Positions 1-6,033 of a stretch of DNA of 6,033 nt are shown here, one piece after another. A program made the position numbers and the translations under genes. The number at the start of each line of letters is the position of its first letter. The first letter of the stretch is position 1. Source of the stretch: Gemmataceae bacterium (GTDB lineage Bacteria; Planctomycetota; Planctomycetia; Gemmatales; Gemmataceae); the NCBI GenBank assembly GCA_947474875.1, contig CANJKY010000264.1:1-6033 (forward strand). The letters are read 5' to 3'. The notes below the pieces were generated by a model that saw only the letters and a list, made by a program, of their open reading frames with translations, had not been told where the DNA came from and did no database searches.

Positions 1-2625
1 CAGCCCGAGCCACGCCGCGGGGTTGATCGGGTTCAATTCCGTCGCCTTGCGGTAGTCAGCGGCTGCGGCCGCGTACTCCTTTTCGCGCCACACCCGCCGG
101 CCCCGTTCCAGGTAATCCTGTTCGTCGACCGCCGGCAGGGTGGCGAGCGTGGCCTCGTCCTTCTTGGCCGCCGGCTTGTTCCCGATTTGGTACTCGAACA
201 CGACCCGCTTGCTGCACAGCCGGTAGGTCAGGTTGGACAGTTGAATGGCGTGATCCAGATCGGCCAGGGCGGCGGCCGGGTCGCCCAGCCGACTCCGCGC
301 CTCGGCCCGCTGAACGTAGGCCTCGGCCAGCCCCGGGTCCCGCTCGATGGCGGCGGTCAGGTCGCCGATCGCCTCCGTATTCCGGTTCAAGTAGATGAGC
401 AGGGCGCCGCGGTTGAACGCCGGCCGCGGGTCGTGCTTGGCCAGCGCCTTGGCCACCTGGAACCGCTCGGCCGAGTCGGCGTACCGGCCCTTCTTCTGGT
501 ACACGAACCCGAGGGCGAACTGCCCGGCGGCGTGTTGCGGGTCGGCGTCGATCAGCCGCTCGAACGTGTCGATGGCGGACGGATAATCCTGGACGAGCAC
601 TGATACCAGCCCGCGGAGGTATAAGTCGATGTGCGACTCGGCCGCAGGCTCGCCCGGCAAGGCGGTCGCTGACTGCCCGCGGAGACGGTGCAACTCGTCC
701 CGCTGCTCGCCCAGCACCCGGGGCCACGGGTGACCGGCGAGGACGTCCGCCGCACGCTGATTCCAGCCGATTGCCTGGTCCAGGTACTTTGATCCGTCCT
801 CCGGCTTCCGCCCCGCCGCGTTCACCCGCTCGGCGTGGGCGGCCAGTAGGGCTATCTCGGCCAGGGCCAACCGAACCCCGTCCTGTTGGGCGGGCTGGAG
901 GCGGGCGAACCCCGGCAGTCGTTCCCAGCCTGGCTGGCTGACACAGTACATGTCCGACCACGCGGTGATCCGGGCGAGGGCGGCGGCCCGTGTGGTGGGG
1001 CGTTCGACCGACCCGGCGTCGATCCGGATCGAGTCCAGTTCGCCGCGGAGTTTGTCCGCCCGTTCGGCCGCGTCGTCCGCCTCCTTTTGCACGCGCTGCT
1101 GTTCGGCCCGTTCGGCCAGCTTGCCGGCGACACCGATGGCGGCGACGGCGATCAGACCCAGCAGCAGGGCGGCGGCGGCCACCAGCACCACCGGGTGGCG
1201 GCGGCGGAACTTGCTCACCCGTTCGGCCAGCGACGGGTTGGGGGCGTACAGGAGTGGCAGGTTCTGCTGGTGGCGGGTGAGGTCGATCAGCAGGTGTTCG
1301 GCCGACTGGTATCGCTTGGCGCGGTCCGGCTGGAGCAGCTTGAGGACGATCGCCTCGATCGCCGGGGAGACGGCCGGGTTGAACGCCCGAACTGGCGGCG
1401 GGGCCGCCTGGCGGGCGGCGATCCGCTTGTGCATCGGAACGTCGCCGGCCATCGACCCGGCGTATGGGTGGCGGCCGGTGAGCAGCTCGTAAAACACCAG
1501 CCCGAGGGCGTACAAGTCCATCCGCACGTCCGGGCGGACGGCCCCGTGGACGAACTGGGCGAGCTGCTCCGGGGCCATGTACCGCATGGTGCCGCCGGTG
1601 CGGCACTCCGGCCCCACCCCGTTGTGGTGGGCCAGCCCGAAGTCCAGGATCATGAACACCCCGTCGTCGGTGATCAGGATGTTCGCCGGCTTGATGTCCA
1701 GGTGGATCACCCGCCGGCTGTGCGCGTGCGCCAGCGCGTCCGCCAGCCGGGTCATGCCCATCACCACCGAGTCCACGTAGCTCAGCCGGCCGAGCCGCTG
1801 GAGGTCGGTCTCGTAGTACCGCCACTGCTCCTCGTCGACCGTCACCAGCTGCGGCTCGCCGACGGACAGCGGGCGGGGGGCGGTGGACTCCGGCTCCACC
1901 CCGACGGTGGACAGGAACCCGGCGCCGGTGGCCGGCAGGGACTTGGCGCGGTCGATCTGGGTGAGCACGTCGGCCAGGGTGTGCCGGCCGTGGTACGGCA
2001 TGCAGAACACGCGGGCGCCGTTGTGCTCGTGGACGGACAGCACCGGCACGATGTTCGGGTGGTGCAGGGCGGCCAGCACCTGCGACTCGCGGCTGGGCAG
2101 GATGGTGTACTTGATGGCCACCGGGCGGTGGCCGAGGTCCGGCTGGGTGGCCAGGTACACGCTGCCGAACCCGCCCTTGCCGAGCAGTTCCAGGTTGGCG
2201 AACCCGTGCTGCCGGGCCATGTCCTCGTTCAGTTCGGGGATGGCGGGCAGGATCTCGGACTTGGTCGGGGGCGGCGTATCGCTCGGCAGTCTGAGCGGGC
2301 TTACGGGCGGGGGAGTGTTCACCTCGACCGGGTGCTGCTCCAGCGCTTCCAAAGCGAAAGTGGCGTGTGGGTCGTCGTTCAACTCAGGAAAAGCGGTCCT
2401 GTACTCGCGCACGCGGCGTCGGGCGGACCCACTGCCGGTGTCCAGGTCAGCCCGCAGGATCGCCAACAGTACTGGCAACCGCTGCGGATCGCCCGACGGC
2501 GGCAGTATCCCATGGGCCAGCGAGGCCGGGCCATACTCCCGAACCCGTTGCACGGCTTGGGTTAATTCGATGGACGAGAGCACGACCGACGTCTGCTCGG
2601 TCTTATCGGTTTCGTACCGCTCCAT
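1..2625 (-). CDS. Membrane-anchored Ser/Thr protein kinase with TPR repeats (C-terminus off the left edge)
   Basis: This is a Hanks-type Ser/Thr kinase, expected to phosphorylate proteins on the cytoplasmic face of the membrane. 875 codons are visible and no stop is reached. Residues 1-135 form a leader with a 'YRTAFPELNDD' segment (75-85), typical of the expanded planctomycete kinase family. The kinase domain spans about 145-460: glycine loop GKGGFGSVY (149-157), VAIK with K172, likely alpha-C E180, catalytic loop HLDIKPAN (308-315, base D310), DFG (328-330), APE (351-353), DVRMDLYALG (366-375) and conserved R438. A transmembrane helix follows (about 478-501), then a charged coiled coil (about 502-535) and TPR-like repeats (about 667-800, resuming near 836), probably for partner binding. 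The ATG at 2625 is preceded by GGGGGACGGA. HRD is changed to HLD, but the catalytic Asp, ATP Lys and DFG Asp remain, so activity is likely. It lies 265 nt downstream of ubiX on the same strand and probably has its own promoter. The kinase call is secure; the target is unknown. Confidence 0.95.
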   Translation of the reverse strand, partial: MERYETDKTEQTSVVLSSIELTQAVQRVREYGPASLAHGILPPSGDPQRLPVLLAILRADLDTGSGSARRRVREYRTAFPELNDDPHATFALEALEQHPVEVNTPPPVSPLRLPSDTPPPTKSEILPAIPELNEDMARQHGFANLELLGKGGFGSVYLATQPDLGHRPVAIKYTILPSRESQVLAALHHPNIVPVLSVHEHNGARVFCMPYHGRHTLADVLTQIDRAKSLPATGAGFLSTVGVEPESTAPRPLSVGEPQLVTVDEEQWRYYETDLQRLGRLSYVDSVVMGMTRLADALAHAHSRRVIHLDIKPANILITDDGVFMILDFGLAHHNGVGPECRTGGTMRYMAPEQLAQFVHGAVRPDVRMDLYALGLVFYELLTGRHPYAGSMAGDVPMHKRIAARQAAPPPVRAFNPAVSPAIEAIVLKLLQPDRAKRYQSAEHLLIDLTRHQQNLPLLYAPNPSLAERVSKFRRRHPVVLVAAAALLLGLIAVAAIGVAGKLAERAEQQRVQKEADDAAERADKLRGELDSIRIDAGSVERPTTRAAALARITAWSDMYCVSQPGWERLPGFARLQPAQQDGVRLALAEIALLAAHAERVNAAGRKPEDGSKYLDQAIGWNQRAADVLAGHPWPRVLGEQRDELHRLRGQSATALPGEPAAESHIDLYLRGLVSVLVQDYPSAIDTFERLIDADPQHAAGQFALGFVYQKKGRYADSAERFQVAKALAKHDPRPAFNRGALLIYLNRNTEAIGDLTAAIERDPGLAEAYVQRAEARSRLGDPAAALADLDHAIQLSNLTYRLCSKRVVFEYQIGNKPAAKKDEATLATLPAVDEQDYLERGRRVWREKEYAAAAADYRKATELNPINPAAWLGL

Positions 2626-2697
2626 TCCGTCCCCCACAACGGATCGTGCGATGCCGACGGTGTGCCGTCCCAATCGGGCGAGAATTTGGCGAATATG

Positions 2698-2715
2698 CCT
2701 AGTGCGCAGACTAGG
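2698..2715. promoter_or_regulatory. Small inverted repeat upstream of the kinase gene (possible operator)
   Basis: The arms CCTAGT and ACTAGG are perfect inverted copies separated by six bases (GCGCAG). The site lies 73-90 nt before the kinase ATG, next to a run of eight G (2721-2728, plus strand). On the kinase strand it falls between a poor -35-like TTTCCC and a -10-like CATATT, 17 nt apart. These promoter boxes match the sigma-70 consensus weakly. A dimeric regulator site is possible, but chance is not excluded. Confidence 0.25.
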
Positions 2716-2890
2716 GGAAAGGGGGGGGACTTTTCGAAGTAGAAATGGAAAATGTAGGGCACGGAAATCCAGTTGAGACGACAGATGAAGCACAATCGAC
2801 ACAGGCCGGAATCGGGTGCGAAAACTAACACCCAGAGCATAAGCGTAGCCGGGTCACGGTCCGGTTATTCGGGCTGAAAGTGGCGATTGC

Positions 2891-3511
2891 TCACCTTTTT
2901 TCCCCCCACCGCGCCAACAAATGGTGTTCGACCCCTAACTGATCGCACACTCGACCGACCAGGAAATCGACCATGTCGGCCACCGTCTGCGGCCGGGTGT
3001 AGAACGCCGGCATGGCCGGCAGCACGACTGCCCCCGCTTCCGCAACCGCCACCAGATTGCGGAGTTGGATCAACCCGAGCGGTGTCTCGCGGGGCACCAG
3101 GATGAGCTTCCGCTTCTCCTTCAAGTGTACGTCCGCTGCCCGGTGGATCAGGTTCTCGCCAACCCCGTGGGCGATGGCCGCCACCGTGCCCATGCTGCAC
3201 GGACACACCACCATGCCGGCCGTCAGGAACGATCCGCTGGCGATGCCAGCCTGAAAGTTCCGCACGTCGTGGTAATGCAACCGGCTCAGGTCGAGTTCCG
3301 CGGACACCGGGCCGAGCAGCAGTGAGGGTATAAACTGGTTCGGCGCCAGAGGGATCGCTCGGCCGAGTTCCCGCTCGAACACCTCCCCCGCCGCCGGGCT
3401 GATCGCCAGGTGGACGGTCCGGGCGGCGCGGAGCAGCACTTCGAGCAGCCGCACCCCGTACACCGACCCGCTCGCCCCGGTGATCGCCACCACGATGTCG
3501 CCGGCCGCCAT
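2891..3511 (-). CDS. ubiX: Flavin prenyltransferase UbiX
   Basis: UbiX joins a dimethylallyl group to FMN to make prenylated FMN, the cofactor of UbiD-family decarboxylases; it is a soluble flavoprotein that forms oligomers. The 206-residue product is of normal family length. Visible hallmarks are the N-terminal Rossmann-like strand with ITGASGSVYG (10-19, FMN binding), ASGSFLTAGMVVCPCSMGT (91-109), RAADVHLKEKRKL (124-136), RETPL (141-145) and PAFYTRP (168-174). R124, K131, R141, E142, Y171, R187 and W202 line up, with a constant offset of two, with the substrate-site residues I recall for Pseudomonas UbiX. The ATG at 3511 directly precedes the GASG strand and has GGAAG 10 nt upstream. The last codons contain adjacent runs of G6 and A6 on the coding strand, an indel-prone spot at a usually variable C-terminus. 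The gene is divergent from the DUF1570 gene. No ubiD is in the window, so the pathway served (quinone synthesis or aromatic acid metabolism) cannot be told. Confidence 0.96.
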   Translation of the reverse strand: MAAGDIVVAITGASGSVYGVRLLEVLLRAARTVHLAISPAAGEVFERELGRAIPLAPNQFIPSLLLGPVSAELDLSRLHYHDVRNFQAGIASGSFLTAGMVVCPCSMGTVAAIAHGVGENLIHRAADVHLKEKRKLILVPRETPLGLIQLRNLVAVAEAGAVVLPAMPAFYTRPQTVADMVDFLVGRVCDQLGVEHHLLARWGEKR

Positions 3512-3587
3512 GACGCACCCGCTTCCGTAAACCGGTCCGGTCGGTCACAATCAGGGTAGTCGAACCCGCCGTCCGGAACCTGCACCC
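3512..3587. promoter_or_regulatory. Divergent intergenic region between ubiX and the DUF1570 gene
   Basis: Both flanking genes read outward from this 76-bp gap, so it should hold the start signals for both. It contains an odd-length palindrome, ACCGG-T-CCGGT (3531-3541), which could bind a regulator. It also holds the likely ribosome sites: GGAAG for ubiX (3522-3526, minus strand) and GGAA for the plus-strand gene (3575-3578). I see no convincing -35/-10 pair on either strand. The promoter role rests on gene orientation alone. Confidence 0.4.
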
Positions 3588-5003
3588 ATGTCGCGATTCT
3601 CGCTCCTCATTCTCCTGACCGCATCTGTCGCCGTCGCTCAACCGCCGGTGGTGCCGACCGGCCGCTGGCCGATGGACGAGATCGTGCTCAAGAGCGGGGC
3701 GCGGTTCGAGGGGCTGATCCTGGACGAGACGCCGGCCGGGGTGACGTTCCGCTGGGTCCGCCGCCCGCCCGGCCGCCCGACGGTCACCCTCACCACCTCG
3801 TTCACCGCCGCCGAGCTGAGGGAGAAGGACACCAAACGGCTGTCCGAGGCCGACCGCAAGCTGCTCCGCGAGCGGTTGGCCGAACTGGACGCGCAGGGCG
3901 AAGGGGAGCGGCGGCGGATGGAGGCGATCGAGTTGAAACCGGTGGCGTGGCTCGGGCGGGCGGACGCCGCCCGGCGGTACGAGGGCGAGCAGTTCACCCT
4001 GGTGTCTGCCGCGCCGGACGAGGTCACCCGCCGGGCGGCGGTGCGGCTGGAGCAGATCTTCACCGCCTACGCCCGCGTGCTGCCGCCGCGGCACCCGTCC
4101 GCCCGCCCGACCGCCATCGAACTGGCCGGGTCGAAGGAGGACTACCTGGCGGTGCTCAAGCAGGCGGGGGTGCAGGTGCTGAATGCCGCCGTGTACATCG
4201 TCGCCGACCGGCGGATCGTGTGCGGGTCCGACCTGACGAAGCTGGGCGACGAACTGAACCGGGCGGCCGTCCACCACCGCCAGCAGGTGGCGACGGCGGA
4301 CAAGACGGAGCAGGACCTCCGCGAGCTGTACAAGGGGCACAAGGCGGAACTGGAGCGGTACCTGGGGGCGGTGAAGAAGGAGCGGGACAAGGTGTGGGCG
4401 GCCGAGCGGGCGAACGACGCGGCGTTCGACACGGCCACCCGCAAGCTGTTCGCCATCCTGTACCACGAGGCGTTCCACGCCTACGTCACCGCGTTCGTCC
4501 ACCCGCCGATGAAGGCGGACGAGGTGCGGGCGGGGAACGGCACCGGCGAGCTGCCGCGGTGGCTGAACGAGGGGCTGGCCCAACTGTTCGAGGACCCGGT
4601 GATTGAGGCCGGCGAACTGCGGGTCGGGCACGCCGACCCGGACCGGCTGAAGCGGGTGCAGGACTGGCTGGCCGGCAAGGCCCGCGGGCCGGACGTGGTC
4701 GGGCTGATCCCGCTGGCCGACCTGCTGCGGGCGGGGAAGGAGGCGTTCGTGACGGACCACGCGGGCGAGCGGCCGGCGTCCGACCGCTCGTACCTGACGG
4801 CGTGGGCGGCCGCCCATTACCTGACGTTCGGCCGGCGGGTGCTGGGCACGAAGGGGTTCGACGACTTCCTGGCGACTGTGAACACCGGCACCGACCCGGC
4901 GAGGGCGTTCGAGGCGCTGGTCGGCCAGGATGTGCCGGCGTTCGAGAAGGACTGGCACGAGTACCTGCGGCGGTTACAACCGGACGGGAGCGTGAAGAAG
5001 TAG
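3588..5003 (+). CDS. Exported DUF1570-type gluzincin-like metalloprotease homologue
   Basis: This 471-residue product is probably exported and may be a zinc peptidase. Residues 1-17 look like a signal peptide with a cleavage site AVA|QP. A small beta-rich N-terminal part follows (about 29-70, 'DEIVLKSGARFEGLILDE'). The core has LYHEAFHAYV with HExxH at 293-297 and WLNEGLAQLFE with a candidate third zinc ligand, E328, 31 residues further on. This HExxH plus (N/S)EGLA arrangement is the gluzincin pattern and matches planctomycete DUF1570 proteins. Between about 228 and 283, just before HExxH, lies a highly charged, probably coiled-coil helix. The C-terminal part has 'YLTAWAAAHYL' (402-412) and 'FEKDWHEYLRRL' (452-463). 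The start at 3588 is supported by the signal peptide and GGAA 9 nt upstream. The stop codon lies inside a long inverted repeat shared with the convergent gene. No substrate is known, and DUF1570 members are not, to my knowledge, well characterised. Confidence 0.9.
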   Translation: MSRFSLLILLTASVAVAQPPVVPTGRWPMDEIVLKSGARFEGLILDETPAGVTFRWVRRPPGRPTVTLTTSFTAAELREKDTKRLSEADRKLLRERLAELDAQGEGERRRMEAIELKPVAWLGRADAARRYEGEQFTLVSAAPDEVTRRAAVRLEQIFTAYARVLPPRHPSARPTAIELAGSKEDYLAVLKQAGVQVLNAAVYIVADRRIVCGSDLTKLGDELNRAAVHHRQQVATADKTEQDLRELYKGHKAELERYLGAVKKERDKVWAAERANDAAFDTATRKLFAILYHEAFHAYVTAFVHPPMKADEVRAGNGTGELPRWLNEGLAQLFEDPVIEAGELRVGHADPDRLKRVQDWLAGKARGPDVVGLIPLADLLRAGKEAFVTDHAGERPASDRSYLTAWAAAHYLTFGRRVLGTKGFDDFLATVNTGTDPARAFEALVGQDVPAFEKDWHEYLRRLQPDGSVKK

Positions 5004-5057
5004 CCGCGACCCAACGGGGAGCGCGTCTCGAACGCGCTCCCCGTTGGGTCGCGGCTA
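5001..5057. terminator. Perfect 26-bp inverted repeat between convergent genes (probable bidirectional terminator)
   Basis: The arms 5001-5026 and 5032-5057 are exact inverted complements around a five-base loop, CTCGA. The left arm begins TAGCCGCGACCC and its first three bases are the stop codon of the plus-strand DUF1570 gene. The right arm ends 13 nt before the stop codon of the minus-strand gene. The stem is very GC-rich. Neither side has a clear T-run, so it is not a textbook intrinsic terminator, though its position between two convergent genes fits bidirectional termination or 3'-end protection of both mRNAs. It could instead be a copy of a dispersed palindromic repeat. Confidence 0.7.
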
Positions 5058-5070
5058 ACCAAATCGCCCT

Positions 5071-5937
5071 TCACTCCTTCGGCGGCTTGTCGCACACCGT
5101 CACCGTGCTCTTCACGCTGGCGGACAGGTTGATCGGCTGGGCACCGCCGCCCACGCCGCCCACGTTGATCCCGCCGGCCATCGTGTACGACTCCTCCCGC
5201 TTCTGGAGCCGCCCGGTCCTGGTGTCGAACCACACCGTCGCCTGTCCCTTATCGCTCTTCAGGTCGTAGGTGAGGCCCACCCCGCCCGCTCCCCCGCCGC
5301 CGGCGTTTGCGCTCCCGGACCACGTCCGGTCCACCTCGACGCTCAGCCTCGCCACCCCGTCGGTGATCCCGTCCACCACCCCCCGCACCGTCTTCTTCTC
5401 GGTGATGCCCATCGTCATGGTGGCTTCCGTTTCGGCGGACCACTTCTCCCCTTTGCCCACTGCTTTCACCGGCACCGCGGTCAGCAGGTCGGCGAGCGTG
5501 TGTTTCAGCCCGTCCTCGGACAGGAACTGCTCGGCCTGTCCGCCCGCCTTCGCCAGTTCTGCCCCGCCGGTCACTTTCGTCACCGCCTGTTTCGCGTCCA
5601 GGGTGAGGGTGACCGTGTTCCCGGCCACACCCTTGATGTCGTCCTTCTTCACCCCCTGCCCGCCGATGCCGTGGCCGACCTGGGCGGACACGCACTCCAG
5701 TTCCAGGGTCGTTTCCGACTCCGCGGCGGACGTGACGGTGAACTTGTACACGATGCTGGTGGCGGACATGTTGCCCTGGGCGGCGACGCCAACCCCCGCG
5801 TTCACCGTCGAGTTCGCCTCCTGCTCGTACTGGACGTAGAACACGTCGCCCTTCTTGAACCGCCACTTCAGTTCCGGGGAGGACGCCTTCGGCACCGGGG
5901 CGGCGAGCGTAAGCGAGACGAGCAACAGCGCGGTCAT
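5071..5937 (-). CDS. Exported protein of unknown function, DUF6263-like
   Basis: This 288-residue product has no function that I recognise. It starts with a short hydrophobic leader (MTALLLVSLTLAA, then PVPKAS), a start common in Gemmataceae exported proteins; the leader lacks the usual N-terminal positive charges. The mature part opens with 'LKWRFKKGDVFYVQYEQE' (23-40) and alternates beta-prone stretches, for example 61-83 and 106-122. It then has 'GKGEKWSAETEATMTMG' (161-177) and 'GQATVWFDTRTGRLQKREESYTM' (231-253). This order, a growth-like 'W/Y-K-F-K-G' opening and a late 'FDTxTGRL', resembles DUF6263 proteins by eye. Glycine-rich loops lie at 209-221 and 254-266. No enzyme motif is evident. 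The start at 5937 has GGAG six nt upstream (5944-5947). It begins 22 nt after the stop of the upstream gene, whose tail is similar, so the two are probably co-transcribed paralogues. It converges on the DUF1570 gene. Confidence 0.82.
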   Translation of the reverse strand: MTALLLVSLTLAAPVPKASSPELKWRFKKGDVFYVQYEQEANSTVNAGVGVAAQGNMSATSIVYKFTVTSAAESETTLELECVSAQVGHGIGGQGVKKDDIKGVAGNTVTLTLDAKQAVTKVTGGAELAKAGGQAEQFLSEDGLKHTLADLLTAVPVKAVGKGEKWSAETEATMTMGITEKKTVRGVVDGITDGVARLSVEVDRTWSGSANAGGGGAGGVGLTYDLKSDKGQATVWFDTRTGRLQKREESYTMAGGINVGGVGGGAQPINLSASVKSTVTVCDKPPKE

Positions 5938-5959
5938 GGGATGCTCCGGTATGGGGGGG

Positions 5960-6033
5960 TTACTCGTCCTTCGGCGGCTGGTCGCTGACCGTCGTCTTCA
6001 CCTTGATCTTCTGCACCACTTGCAACCCTGGTC
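5960..6033 (-). CDS. C-terminal end of a gene upstream of, and probably paralogous to, the DUF6263-like gene
   Basis: Only the last 23 codons and a TAA stop (5960-5962) are in the window; the gene enters from the right edge. The visible end reads VVQKIKVKTTVSDQPPKDE. It matches the end of the downstream protein (SASVKSTVTVCDKPPKE) in the pattern V-K-[ST]-T-V ... D-[KQ]-P-P-K-(D)-E with one two-residue gap. The matching pattern, same strand and 22-nt spacing suggest a tandem duplicate in one operon. The fragment is too short to name a function, and the paralogy rests on about a dozen residues. Confidence 0.7.
   Translation of the reverse strand, partial: PGLQVVQKIKVKTTVSDQPPKDE

Noticed and set aside
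56..1825. Long open frame of 589 codons on the minus strand
   Set aside because: It is a shifted frame of the kinase gene. The kinase frame carries all catalytic motifs, the membrane helix and TPRs; this one gives a Arg/Pro/Gly-rich product with no recognisable domain.
886..2565. Long open frame of 559 codons on the plus strand
   Set aside because: It lies opposite the kinase gene and is a by-product of high third-position GC. The product is low-complexity (His, Val, Gly, Gln) with no motif.
2714..2728. Possible G-quadruplex in the kinase leader
   Set aside because: The G4 and G8 runs cannot supply four separate three-G tracts, so a standard three-layer quadruplex is not possible.
2729..2740. 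Possible mini-hairpin ACTT-TTCG-AAGT in the kinase leader
   Set aside because: The stem is only four base pairs with no extension, too weak to call despite the UUCG-type loop on the plus strand.
1883..2776. Open frame of 297 codons on the plus strand, partly in the kinase leader
   Set aside because: Almost all of it is antisense to the kinase N-terminus and its composition is unlike a folded protein; no motif and no good ribosome site.
2745..2828. 27-codon plus-strand open frame in the intergenic region (starts MENVGHGNP)
   Set aside because: No well-placed ribosome site, no recognisable motif, and an open frame this short is expected by chance.
2562..2840. 92-codon open frame on the minus strand covering the kinase start and its leader
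   Set aside because: It overlaps the kinase start in another frame, and its second half is Arg/Ser/Pro-rich shadow sequence. The Phe/Cys-rich first half reflects the less GC-rich leader.
2894..2907. Possible slippery site (A6 run beside G6) at the end of ubiX
   Set aside because: The A6-G heptamer is not in the A-AAA-AAG frame needed for programmed -1 slippage, and it lies two codons from the stop with no downstream gene to join.
3947..4606. Open frame of 219 codons on the plus strand
   Set aside because: A shifted frame within the DUF1570 gene, extremely Gly/Arg/Ala-rich with no motif.
2865..4958. Long open frame of 697 codons on the minus strand
   Set aside because: It is antisense to the DUF1570 gene and out of frame with ubiX, both of which have clear family motifs. 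The product is Arg/Pro/Gly/His-rich.

Overview
The window is GC-rich and gene-dense, with strong G/C bias at third codon positions. This bias leaves long spurious open frames opposite the real genes. The gene content points to a planctomycete, most likely Gemmataceae: a membrane-anchored Ser/Thr kinase with an 'FPEL'-type N-terminus and C-terminal TPRs, a secreted DUF1570-type HExxH protein, and short exported proteins that begin with 'AAPVPK' after the leader. This assignment is by recognition of family style, not by any database search.

Layout from left to right. (1) Positions 1-2625, minus strand: a large Ser/Thr protein kinase with one transmembrane helix, a coiled coil and TPR repeats; its C-terminus runs off the left edge. 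(2) Positions 2626-2890: a less GC-rich intergenic leader with a G-tract and a small perfect inverted repeat. (3) Positions 2891-3511, minus strand: ubiX, flavin prenyltransferase, complete. (4) Positions 3512-3587: a short divergent intergenic region. (5) Positions 3588-5003, plus strand: an exported gluzincin-like DUF1570 protein, complete. (6) Positions 5001-5057: a perfect 26-bp inverted repeat between two convergent genes, probably a bidirectional terminator or a palindromic repeat. (7) Positions 5071-5937, minus strand: an exported protein of unknown function resembling DUF6263. (8) Positions 5960-6033, minus strand: the last 23 codons of an upstream gene whose tail resembles the tail of gene 7, so the two look like a tandem duplicate in one operon.

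The genes do not form one obvious pathway. UbiX makes prenylated FMN for UbiD-type decarboxylases, but no ubiD is in the window. The kinase is a signalling protein. The DUF1570 and DUF6263-like products are cell-envelope or secreted proteins without known partners. I found no RNA gene, CRISPR array, transposase or phage gene. I do not see a clearly new multi-gene system. The points most worth following are the 26-bp palindrome that includes a stop codon, the tandem pair at the right edge, and the kinase's HLD catalytic loop in place of HRD.
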